Source: Kiritimatiellales bacterium
GTDB taxonomy: Bacteria; Verrucomicrobiota; Kiritimatiellia; Kiritimatiellales; Pontiellaceae
Reading direction: 5' to 3'
Assembly (NCBI GenBank): GCA_030630445.1
Contig: DAOVNC010000179.1
Coordinates: 1-7,116, forward strand
DNA: 7,116 nucleotides
How positions within the stretch are numbered: the stretch's first letter is position 1; every line of letters begins with the position of its first letter. The notes below the pieces were generated by a model. It worked only from the letters and a program-made list of their open reading frames with translations, did no database searches and was not told where the DNA came from. The position numbers were made by a program, and so were the translations under genes. Shown here piece by piece: positions 1-5,345 of the stretch.

Positions 1-347
1 GGGATGTGCGCCCCTCCACCGACGATGGATCGCTCGGCACCAAGGGACTGGTGACCGCCGCGTTCGATCCGTGGATGCAAGAGCTGGGAGCGAGGAGCGG
101 GGAGCAGGGGGTTGAAAAGATCGAACTTTTTGTCTGCGGCCCGAACCCGATGCTGAAGGCGATGGGCGACCGTGCCATTGAAAATGATTTTACGGCGTGG
201 CTTTCGATGGATAAGAACATGGCCTGCGGCGTTGGTGCTTGCTTGACCTGCGTCATCAAAAGAAAAACCGCCGACGGATGGGAATGGGCGCGCTGCTGCA
301 AGGACGGCCCTGTTTTCGAATCGAGAGAAATTATTTGGGAGGGATAG
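1..347 (+). CDS. pyrK: PyrK, dihydroorotate dehydrogenase electron-transfer subunit (C-terminal part, 5' end outside window)
   Basis: This is the end of the FAD/[2Fe-2S] subunit that passes electrons from dihydroorotate dehydrogenase B to NAD+ in cytoplasmic pyrimidine synthesis. The reading frame is open from base 3 and closes with TAG at 345–347; the real start lies upstream, and the GTG at base 6 is an internal valine. Visible landmarks are DDGSLGTKG near the left edge, the ferredoxin-reductase motif CGPNPML (about 135–155), and a cysteine cluster MACGVGACLTC followed by RCCKDGPVF. The CX4CX2CX14–15C spacing and CKDGPVF tail are typical of PyrK. The second candidate for the fourth ligand (CC) is slightly unusual. 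Between the DPWMQE and KIELFVCGP segments lies a stretch, LGARSGEQGVE, encoded by a G-rich repeat (86–111). This looks like an in-frame insertion absent from the usual family layout, judged from memory and not from an alignment. pyrD follows downstream, separated by a small inserted gene. Confidence 0.95.
   Translation, partial: DVRPSTDDGSLGTKGLVTAAFDPWMQELGARSGEQGVEKIELFVCGPNPMLKAMGDRAIENDFTAWLSMDKNMACGVGACLTCVIKRKTADGWEWARCCKDGPVFESREIIWEG
86..111 (+). repeat. G-rich repeat, copy 1, inside pyrK
   Basis: This is a purine-rich run built from GGGAGC-like units and ending AGCGGGGAGCAGGGGG. Bases 96–111 are identical over 16 nt to bases 346–361. It lies in frame within pyrK and encodes roughly GARSGEQG. 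It has three G-tracts of three or more (86–88, 99–102, 107–111). It is in the same orientation as copy 2 and inverted relative to copy 3. Confidence 0.85.
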
Positions 348-375
348 CGGGGAGCAGGGGGCTTGGGGCGGGGAG
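346..375 (+). repeat. G-rich repeat, copy 2, between pyrK stop and the four-helix-bundle gene
   Basis: It begins inside the pyrK stop codon and runs to the ribosome-binding site of the next gene. The first 16 bases match copy 1 exactly. Its G-tracts lie at 349–352, 357–361, 365–368 and 370–373, separated by loops of 4, 3 and 1 bases, which is a textbook four-tract quadruplex pattern on the coding strand. Bases 350–361 and 362–366 are complementary to 773–784 and 761–765 of copy 3. Confidence 0.85.
371..375 (+). promoter_or_regulatory. Ribosome-binding site formed by the repeat
   Basis: GGGAG at the 3' edge of repeat copy 2 sits 8 bases before the ATG at 384. It selects ATG 384 over the in-frame TTG at 363, which lies inside the repeat and has no homology to the family N-terminus. 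If the G-tracts fold as a quadruplex in RNA, this site would be occluded; that is inference. Confidence 0.6.
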
Positions 376-383
376 AAAACACC

Positions 384-752
384 ATGGCACAGTTTAGATT
401 TCAAAATTTAGAGATATGGAAGCGGGCAATCGAAATTGCCGACAAGCTGCTGGATATCGCCGTGGAAATGGATGATCGGAAGTACTATCGCTTTTCCGAC
501 CAGCTTCGCGGTGCCGCACTGAGCATTTCAAACAACATCGCCGAAGGAGCTGGTTCGGCATCAAAAAAAGAGTTCGCCCAGTTCCTGAACTTTGCAAAGC
601 GCTCGTGCTTTGAAAATGCCAATATGTTGATCCTGTTCTGCAAACGCGGACTGGTCACAGAAAAATTACGCGACACTCAACTAAAAGAATTGGAAGAAGA
701 AAGTAAAATGATCGAAGCATTTAGAAAAAGCCTATTGGGAGGACCCCGCTAA
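384..752 (+). CDS. Four-helix-bundle protein, S23 / 23S rRNA intervening-sequence family
   Basis: This is a 122-residue protein beginning MAQFRFQNLEIWKRAIEIADKL. The F-x-L-E-x-W opening, the central QLRGAALSISNNIAEGAGS (residues 40–58) and the KKEFAQFLNFAKRS helix (61–74) are the hallmarks of the four-helix-bundle (S23/IVP) family, whose usual length is about 115–130 residues. The segment AKRSCFENANML departs from the common A-x-G-S-x-x-E form. Family members were first seen in intervening sequences of 23S rRNA genes, and relatives include Avd of diversity-generating retroelements. No biochemical role can be assigned here. The ATG at 384 is chosen for its GGGAG site and family-like N-terminus. 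The gene interrupts pyrK–pyrD, is visibly richer in A/T than either neighbour (especially 655–735), and is bracketed by inverted G-rich repeats. Together these suggest acquired DNA. Its stop overlaps the upstream candidate pyrD start as TAATG. Confidence 0.92.
   Translation: MAQFRFQNLEIWKRAIEIADKLLDIAVEMDDRKYYRFSDQLRGAALSISNNIAEGAGSASKKEFAQFLNFAKRSCFENANMLILFCKRGLVTEKLRDTQLKELEEESKMIEAFRKSLLGGPR
737..743 (+). promoter_or_regulatory. Shine–Dalgarno site before the upstream pyrD start
   Basis: GGGAGGA lies 8 bases before ATG 752 and within the last codons of the four-helix-bundle gene. It favours translation of pyrD from 752 by coupling. The alternative ATG at 809 has no comparable purine-rich site close upstream, since bases 768–798 are almost pure C/T. 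Confidence 0.65.
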
Positions 753-1711
753 TGGAAACACCAAGCTCCCTCCCCCCTGCTCCCTGCTCCCAGCCCCCAA
801 AACCAAACATGGCTGCCAGCATTGGTTCACTCAAAATGCGCAACCCCGTTACCGTTGCTTCTGGAACCTTCGGCTATGGGCCGGAGTATGCGGATCTGGT
901 CGATCTGAACCGGCTGGGTGCAATCACCGTGAAAGGCATTTGCCCGGATGAAAACATCGGCAACCCAACCCCGCGCACGTTCGAGACGCGCGGCGGCATG
1001 CTTAACGCCATCGGCCTGCCGGGACCGGGCGCAAAAGGTTTTATTGAAAAGTACGTGCCATTCCTGAAGCAATACGATGTTCCGGTGATTGTGAACATTT
1101 GGGGCAAGGGCATGGAAGACTATGGCAAGGTGGTCGAAATGCTCGACGGCGAGGAAACGGTTTCGGCCTACGAAATCAACCTCTCCTGCCCCAATGTGAA
1201 GGAAGGCGGCTCGGCCTTTGGCACGGATACCGATTCGTTCTCGCGCGTGATCGAGCTGGTGCGCGGCAAGACGCAGAAGCCGATCATCCCGAAGCTGGCA
1301 CCGAATGTTCCGGACATTGGAAAATTTGCGAAGGCGGCGGAGGATTGCGGCGCGGATGCGATTTCGATCATGAATTCCTACCCGGCGATGGCAATCAATA
1401 TCGATACGCTGGAGCCGGAGCTGGCCAACCGCACGGGCGGGCTGAGCGGCCCGGCGATCAAGCCGATCGCGATCAAGCTGGTGTGGGATGCGGCCAAGGC
1501 GACAACGCTTCCGATTATTGGAATGGGCGGCATCTACGAGCCGGAGGATGCGATCGAATTCATGGTTGCGGGCGCTACGGCCGTGGCGGTGGGCACGGCC
1601 AACTTTACAGACCCCTCGACAGCACAGCGCGTGATCGCCGGCATTGAAAACTACCTCGTCGAAAAGGGACACAGCTCGATTGCCGATATCGTCGGAACGA
1701 TCAAGGCATAG
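752..1711 (+). CDS. pyrD: PyrD, dihydroorotate dehydrogenase class 1B catalytic subunit
   Basis: This cytoplasmic FMN enzyme oxidises dihydroorotate to orotate and works as a complex with PyrK. Numbering from ATG 752 (319 residues), the landmarks are NPVTVASGTFGYG (31–43), NLSCPNVKEGG with the catalytic Cys146, KLAPNV (181–186), GGLSGPAIKPIA (229–240) and the FMN phosphate-site GMGGI (257–261). The cysteine in place of serine marks class 1, and the SCPNVK form plus adjacent pyrK indicates 1B. The family usually starts near the IGSL segment with about 300–310 residues. An ATG at 809 (residue 20) would give 300. The first 19 residues (proline-rich, SSLPPAPCSQPPK) are encoded by repeat copy 3. 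They may be a translated extra leader or untranslated; the good Shine–Dalgarno site favours 752. The stop at 1711 is followed by an AT-rich palindrome. Confidence 0.96.
   Translation: METPSSLPPAPCSQPPKPNMAASIGSLKMRNPVTVASGTFGYGPEYADLVDLNRLGAITVKGICPDENIGNPTPRTFETRGGMLNAIGLPGPGAKGFIEKYVPFLKQYDVPVIVNIWGKGMEDYGKVVEMLDGEETVSAYEINLSCPNVKEGGSAFGTDTDSFSRVIELVRGKTQKPIIPKLAPNVPDIGKFAKAAEDCGADAISIMNSYPAMAINIDTLEPELANRTGGLSGPAIKPIAIKLVWDAAKATTLPIIGMGGIYEPEDAIEFMVAGATAVAVGTANFTDPSTAQRVIAGIENYLVEKGHSSIADIVGTIKA
761..800 (+). repeat. C-rich repeat, copy 3, inverted relative to copies 1 and 2
   Basis: Read on the minus strand it contains GGGAGCAGGGAGCAGGGGGG followed by AGGGAGCTTGG, matching the core and the CTTGG flank of copy 2. 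C-tracts lie at 768–770, 772–777, 782–784, 789–791 and 794–798, so the minus strand has five G-tracts with short loops. It lies inside the proposed pyrD coding start. Bases 773–784 pair with 350–361 (12 of 12) and bases 761–765 pair with 362–366 (5 of 5), with 7 bases bulged on this side. Confidence 0.85.
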
Positions 1712-1730
1712 CCTGGGCTGGACTAGTTTT

Positions 1731-1805
1731 GACAAAATGATTATGGACAAAATAATTTTAAAAACCTCTGCGGACCTGAATCATTTTGTCCATAATTATT
1801 TTGTC
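1731..1805. repeat. AT-rich palindrome of four GACAAAATRATT units
   Basis: Two direct copies of a 12-mer (1731–1742 GACAAAATGATT; 1746–1757 GACAAAATAATT) are followed after a 21-base loop by two inverted copies (1779–1790 and 1794–1805), with the same 15-base period on both sides. The two 27-base arms match at 25 positions. The exceptions are one G:T wobble and one A:C mismatch. It sits between the pyrD stop and the next gene. It is not a standard intrinsic terminator (AT-rich stem, no following T-run), but a folded transcript end is possible. It may equally be a dispersed repeat, or paired operator sites. Confidence 0.8.
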
Positions 1806-1837
1806 GAACTCTCCTATAGTAACGGAACGGAGCGTTG

Positions 1838-2428
1838 ATGAGTAAGAGACTAAAACTTGCGGGAACGATGGGTCTTGGGATCGTGCTCCTAGCGGTGTCC
1901 ATTGGCTATGCATTCTTCCAGCCTTTCATTCCGGGCGCGGTGTGCGATGCCATTCCTGCACAGGCCACCTTCGTCCATCAGGCCGATAGCCTCGACGAAC
2001 TGCTGCAAAGCCCGGTGTGCGGGCAGCTCGACAAGGCGCTTGGCGCAGGTAATTCGCTGGAGGCGCTTGTGGCTTCCAGCGGTTGGTTCAGGCGGGTCGC
2101 GCCGTCGGAGGTCGCGGTGGCGGACCTGCCGCTGCGCTATGCGGGCCAAACGAAATCGTGGGCGGCGGTGAGCTGGGTGGGTTGGCGCAGCCCGTGGTTG
2201 CGCTGGAAACTGGAGCATACCCGTGCCGAGGGTCTCTCCCTGCTCGGGAAGCATTCCGCATGGCCGATCTGGAAGTACGAATCCCCCCATATCGCACGCG
2301 GATCGTCTCTGGTCTTTGCGCTGACAGACAATCTGTTTATTGTCTGTCTTTCAAACAACCCTTCGGAGATCCGCACCCTCCTGGAGACATACGACAACCG
2401 GATACTCTCCGCAAACGATATTAAATAG
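1838..2428 (+). CDS. Hypothetical membrane-anchored protein
   Basis: The 196-residue protein was not recognised. Residues 1–6 are basic (MSKRLK) and residues 8–27 form one hydrophobic segment, so it is either a signal anchor or an uncleaved signal, with the rest outside the cytoplasm. Segments IPAQATFVHQADSLDELLQSP (39–59) and SSLVFALTDNLFIVCLSNNPSEIRTLLETYD (156–186) resemble the general pattern of periplasmic proteins of the DUF3352 sort, a weak impression only. The C-terminus stops soon after that segment, so it could be a shortened member of a longer family. ATG 1838 is chosen over the adjacent TTG 1835 because GGAG (1829–1832) stands 5 bases before it. The lipoprotein gene begins 10 bases after its stop, so the two are probably co-transcribed. 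No clear promoter was identified in the preceding palindrome region. Confidence 0.75.
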   Translation: MSKRLKLAGTMGLGIVLLAVSIGYAFFQPFIPGAVCDAIPAQATFVHQADSLDELLQSPVCGQLDKALGAGNSLEALVASSGWFRRVAPSEVAVADLPLRYAGQTKSWAAVSWVGWRSPWLRWKLEHTRAEGLSLLGKHSAWPIWKYESPHIARGSSLVFALTDNLFIVCLSNNPSEIRTLLETYDNRILSANDIK

Positions 2429-2438
2429 AGGCAATCCC

Positions 2439-3416
2439 ATGATGAACCCATTGAAAACCCTGCCGATCCTCCTGCTGCCCTTCCTGATGCTGACGGGATG
2501 CCAGACCACCGATAAACCGAAGGCCGATAAACCCATATCGCAGTCGCGGCAAGAAAGCTACCTGTCCGATGCCAAGCCACCGCAACAGTTTGGTTTTTCA
2601 ATCTATCGCGTGCAAGACGGCATCGCCTATTCCGGTGCCGGCCGCCTGCACCCCCGCCATCTGGCCAGCGAAAAAATGTTGAAGGACAACATCCCGGTCA
2701 TACGAATCAAGGGGAAGGCCCGACGCGACAAAATGAATGTCTTGATCGACTTCTACAACCCCTCCTCGTGGCTGGAGTTTTCGACATCGCAAAAGTTCAA
2801 GGCGCACTTCATAGGCATAAACGACATGGTGATCCCCTATCGCGGCAACTACAATACCGGAGGCCAGAACGCCTATGCCGGCGTGATTACCCAGTTGCGC
2901 ATCGACAACCTCTACATCGAAAACATCCCCTTCTATATCCGCATGGCCACCGGGTCGCTTGGCCCTTTGGCGCGCGGCATCCAAATCCCGGAAGTTGACG
3001 CCGTGCTGGGCTACGACAATCTGCGCAACTTTGAATACATCCAGATCGACCTGCGCAACAACACGATTGGTTTTTCTTCGAGCATCCCCTATGTTCCGCA
3101 CGATGAATTGCTGATGACCACCGCCAAAATCGTCGACCTGCCCGGCTACGGGCTAGCCGTCGAAGGGGCTATTTCCGGGCAGCCCACGCCGGTGATCCTC
3201 GACTTTGCGAGGGACGGCAGTTTTTCCCGCAGCGATGCCAAGGTGAACATCACGAAACAGGTCAGCTTGGGCGACATTGTCTACCGCCAGGTTCCCACCC
3301 TCGTGCTGCCCCCCCACAGCTCGCCGCCGAGCGCCGGGCGGAAGATGCTCGAACCCTATATCATCACCATCTGCAGCCCAAAGGGGATCGTCTATTTCGA
3401 ACGTCCGCCGGAATAG
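2439..3416 (+). CDS. Lipoprotein with two-lobed aspartyl-protease-like fold, catalytic motifs degraded
   Basis: This 325-residue protein starts MMNPLKTLPILLLPFLMLTGC. The lipobox LTGC with Cys21 indicates a lipidated envelope protein, followed by a short charged linker. The body reads like two retropepsin-type halves. Lobe 1 has NVLIDFYNPSSW (100–111) where DTGAS would be expected, LRIDNLYIENIPFYI (153–167) as the strand pair, and VDAVLGYDNLRNFEYIQID (186–204) in the place of the conserved hydrophobic-hydrophobic-G and following strand. Lobe 2 has PVILDFARDGSFS (251–263). Both aspartates are kept (D104, D255), but the following Thr/Ser-Gly is replaced by Phe-Tyr and Phe-Ala. This suggests a binding or structural protein, not an active protease. 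The family call is by pattern and unverified. ATG 2439 or 2442 could be the start; AGAGG stands 7 bases before 2439. Its last 25 bases overlap the converging ygbA gene. Confidence 0.8.
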   Translation: MMNPLKTLPILLLPFLMLTGCQTTDKPKADKPISQSRQESYLSDAKPPQQFGFSIYRVQDGIAYSGAGRLHPRHLASEKMLKDNIPVIRIKGKARRDKMNVLIDFYNPSSWLEFSTSQKFKAHFIGINDMVIPYRGNYNTGGQNAYAGVITQLRIDNLYIENIPFYIRMATGSLGPLARGIQIPEVDAVLGYDNLRNFEYIQIDLRNNTIGFSSSIPYVPHDELLMTTAKIVDLPGYGLAVEGAISGQPTPVILDFARDGSFSRSDAKVNITKQVSLGDIVYRQVPTLVLPPHSSPPSAGRKMLEPYIITICSPKGIVYFERPPE

Positions 3417-3703
3417 CGGGAACGGCAGAGATGCCGAATGGCCAGCGCGGGGTGCCGCCAGATCATCCGGGGCCCCGCATAGCGCATAACCTCTTTGATG
3501 CGCTCGCGCATTTCAGATTGATAGCAATGCACGGTGCACCGGTTGCACTCCGGCTTATCCGGCCCGAACGGGCAATGTTCAATACGTTCTTCCGCATACT
3601 CCAGCAACCCGGCACAATCGGCGCAGAGATCCTTTGCCGCGCCATGGCGGGCGCGGCAGTAGATGTGGATCATGGTGGAAACAGTACGGACTTCGCGGTT
3701 CAT
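3392..3703 (-). CDS. ygbA: YgbA-type 'nitrous oxide-stimulated promoter' family protein
   Basis: This 103-residue cysteine-rich protein matches the YgbA family closely in layout: MIHIYCRARHG (11–21), LCADCAGLLEYA (26–37), CPFGPDKPECNRCTVHCY (44–61) and MRYAGPRMIWRHPALAIRHL (73–92). Seven cysteines (16, 27, 30, 44, 53, 56, 60) suggest a metal or iron–sulfur site, which is inference. In enterobacteria ygbA belongs to the NsrR nitric-oxide regulon; the molecular role is not settled. The start at 3703 has no obvious Shine–Dalgarno site, but lies 9 bases after the porin stop, so translation may depend on ribosomes finishing the porin. Met11 is an alternative start and coincides with the family core. 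The 3' end runs 25 bases into the end of the lipoprotein gene on the other strand. Confidence 0.9.
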   Translation of the reverse strand: MNREVRTVSTMIHIYCRARHGAAKDLCADCAGLLEYAEERIEHCPFGPDKPECNRCTVHCYQSEMRERIKEVMRYAGPRMIWRHPALAIRHLCRSRYSGGRSK

Positions 3704-3712
3704 AGGTCTGTT

Positions 3713-5005
3713 TTACTGGAATACTGTGTTTCGTCCCTGGAAGACCCAGCCCATGCCCAGGTTGAACACGTTGTTCGGATCTGAATCGGATTCATTGTAG
3801 CGGAATTGGTAGTCCGCTTTCAAAACAAACTGGCTGCTAAGCGGGAAATTGATCCCCACCGTGATCTCGGTGCGGGCGTTCTCGCCCAGCTTGGCGTAGC
3901 CATCCGGCATTTTGTACTGCGTGTCATATTCCTCGTAGCGTACAAACGGGATCAAGTCGGCCTCCTTGAGCTTGCCGCGTTTCCACGACTCAGGCATCAC
4001 GCTGACACCCCCTTCGAGATACCAGCCAAAGATTTCGTCGCCCGCATCCGTGGCGTACGCTGCATTCAATGCCGCCGCATCGGAGTTGCTGCCATGCGCC
4101 ACGACGCCCCGGAAGCGCAGGCGGGAAACGGTGTACTCAAAATCGGCGGAGGCCATCGCGAACGTGTTTTCAACGCCCGGGGTTCCACTCCCGCCTTTGT
4201 TCGCATTGTCGGTGCCGCCATAGTAGCCGGAAAGGCCAATACGCAGATCTTGGTCTGCGGGAAGATCGGCGTCCACAAACGGGAAAAAGTCCAATCGACC
4301 GGTTACCGCCGGATCGTTCAAGCCAGAACGTTCCTTGTTGCGCCCCTTCCGGACACCGTTCGAGCCATCAAAACCGGATCCTTCCAGCCCCGCAACCGCA
4401 TAGGCCTGGTAGCTCAGCCAACCGAGCGGCGAACCAAAGAGGCCTGCGCCGTCCAGGGACCAAGTGGTGGGAATGATGTATTTGTCCACACCAGGACGCT
4501 CAACACCCAGAAACAAGGTGGGTTCATGATATTGGTTAATAATGCCCAACGGGGCCAATATTCGGCCCGCGCGGCCATTGACCGCATCGCCAAACAGGAA
4601 ATCGACATAGAGCTGTTCGATGGAGATTTCCCCTCCAGCCCCGTCGGTTACATAGGCGTGCTCCAATTCAACTTCGGTGCTGAGCCTGATCCAATCGGTG
4701 AAATCGTAGCCAAGATAGACCACCAATCGATGGATATCCATCATGCTAGAGCCGTTCTCCACGAAGTTTCCGTGGATTTCGCCGTACCCACCAAAGCGAA
4801 CCTTGCTCACCTGCTCTTCAAGCCCAAACAGATCGCTCCGCTCGTTCTGATCGTTTTTAAGCGATACAATCTCGGCGTTTGCGGCGGCCATCTGCTTTTC
4901 CAGAGCTTGGATACGGTCAAGATCCTCCGCCCCGGCACGAGCTGCCCCGACTACCGCGATAGCCAGTAAAACCGAACGATACTTCTTTGCTCCTAGGTAT
5001 TTCAT
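3713..5005 (-). CDS. Outer-membrane porin with N-terminal coiled coil (phosphate-selective porin O/P-like)
   Basis: This 430-residue protein starts MKYLGAKKYRSVLLAIAVVGAARAGA, a signal peptide with cleavage likely after Ala26 (AGA|ED). Residues 28–63 are rich in heptad-like Leu/Ala/Lys/Glu (DRIQALEKQMAAANAEIVSL), a short coiled-coil segment. From VRFGGYGEIHGNF (about 65 onward) alternating aromatic and glycine-rich strands continue to GMGWVFQGRNTVFQ at the C-terminus, typical of a 16-stranded-type barrel. The substrate cannot be read from the sequence. ATG 5005 is chosen over ATG 5041 and ATG 5017 because GGAG (5012–5015) is 6 bases upstream and because the signal peptide then has normal length. 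ygbA follows in the same direction with a 9-base gap. A structured, geneless stretch precedes it. Confidence 0.88.
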   Translation of the reverse strand: MKYLGAKKYRSVLLAIAVVGAARAGAEDLDRIQALEKQMAAANAEIVSLKNDQNERSDLFGLEEQVSKVRFGGYGEIHGNFVENGSSMMDIHRLVVYLGYDFTDWIRLSTEVELEHAYVTDGAGGEISIEQLYVDFLFGDAVNGRAGRILAPLGIINQYHEPTLFLGVERPGVDKYIIPTTWSLDGAGLFGSPLGWLSYQAYAVAGLEGSGFDGSNGVRKGRNKERSGLNDPAVTGRLDFFPFVDADLPADQDLRIGLSGYYGGTDNANKGGSGTPGVENTFAMASADFEYTVSRLRFRGVVAHGSNSDAAALNAAYATDAGDEIFGWYLEGGVSVMPESWKRGKLKEADLIPFVRYEEYDTQYKMPDGYAKLGENARTEITVGINFPLSSQFVLKADYQFRYNESDSDPNNVFNLGMGWVFQGRNTVFQ

Positions 5006-5011
5006 TTGTTT

Positions 5012-5015
5012 CTCC
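5012..5015 (-). promoter_or_regulatory. Ribosome-binding site deciding the porin start
   Basis: On the minus strand GGAG is followed by AAACAA and ATG at 5005. The site overlaps the competing ATG at 5017, so it argues for the inner start, which also gives a normal signal peptide. Confidence 0.65.
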
Positions 5016-5052
5016 ATTTCATTCAAACGTTCGTTATTCATGAACCAGAGAA

Positions 5053-5180
5053 ACGGGAAAACCCGTAAAGCGTGTGCGGGAGCCCCTGAAAGGAATCCTG
5101 AAATCAGGGGCGAATTTTCGGCACAGAGAGCTGTTTAATCCGTCGCTCTGGAACCCGTGCCGGTTCAGTCGCTGAACCCG
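5053..5180 (-). promoter_or_regulatory. Hairpin cluster in the predicted porin mRNA leader
   Basis: Four stems can be read directly. 5162–5168 with 5172–5178 gives 7 bp and a 3-base loop. 5119–5124 with 5157–5162 gives 6 bp, with an inner AGAGC/GCTCT pairing (5127–5131 with 5145–5149). 5082–5089 with 5104–5111 gives 8 bp. 5053–5057 with 5062–5066 gives 5 bp around a 4-base loop. The last stem ends roughly 50 bases before the porin ATG. I did not recognise any known riboswitch consensus. It may be a cis-regulatory leader or merely a degenerate repeat cluster. Confidence 0.35.
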
Positions 5181-5345
5181 CTGCACAGGAATAACCAAAC
5201 ATAAACAACCTTCAGGACCACCCTGACAGGATAAACAGGAATCGGAAACCCCAATCCCCTACAACGGCGAGCAACCTACCCGGCCATGCGGAAAAGTCAA
5301 TCCCTTTGAACGCCGGTAAAAAATGGACGAGTGGTGATCCCTGAT

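Larger units (their letters stand above)
5006..5345. other. Geneless region between nfu and the porin gene
   Basis: About 340 bases with no credible gene. It holds the hairpin cluster described separately (5053–5180) and, at 5186–5242, loosely repeated CAGGATAAACAGGAAT-like words. A T-run on the minus strand (5318–5323) follows nfu, but no good stem precedes it. TTGACT appears on the minus strand near 5295–5300 without a convincing -10 box at the right distance. The porin promoter should lie here, but I cannot place it. Confidence 0.6.

Noticed and set aside
363..383. TTG start for the four-helix-bundle gene
   Set aside because: It lies inside the G-rich repeat, adds residues unlike the family, and has no separate ribosome-binding site. 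ATG 384 is better supported.
86..800. CRISPR array or diversity-generating retroelement
   Set aside because: There are only three unevenly spaced copies in mixed orientation with no spacers, and no reverse transcriptase or template repeat is visible despite the Avd-like fold of the small protein.
827..1750. Long minus-strand reading frame of 307 codons across pyrD
   Set aside because: It is a mirror of the strongly conserved pyrD frame, has an Arg/His/Asp-rich composition typical of shadow frames, and shows no family motifs.
3806..4969. Plus-strand reading frame of 387 codons across the porin gene
   Set aside because: It lies opposite a porin with a signal peptide and barrel pattern. The plus-strand product has no recognisable domain or ribosome-binding site.
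5268..5285. Sigma-54-like TGGC…TTGC promoter on the minus strand before the porin
   Set aside because: The spacing between the GG and GC elements is 11 bases instead of 10, and the flanks match poorly.
5318..5340. Intrinsic terminator after nfu
   Set aside because: There is a run of six T on the minus strand, but the sequence before it forms only a very weak stem.
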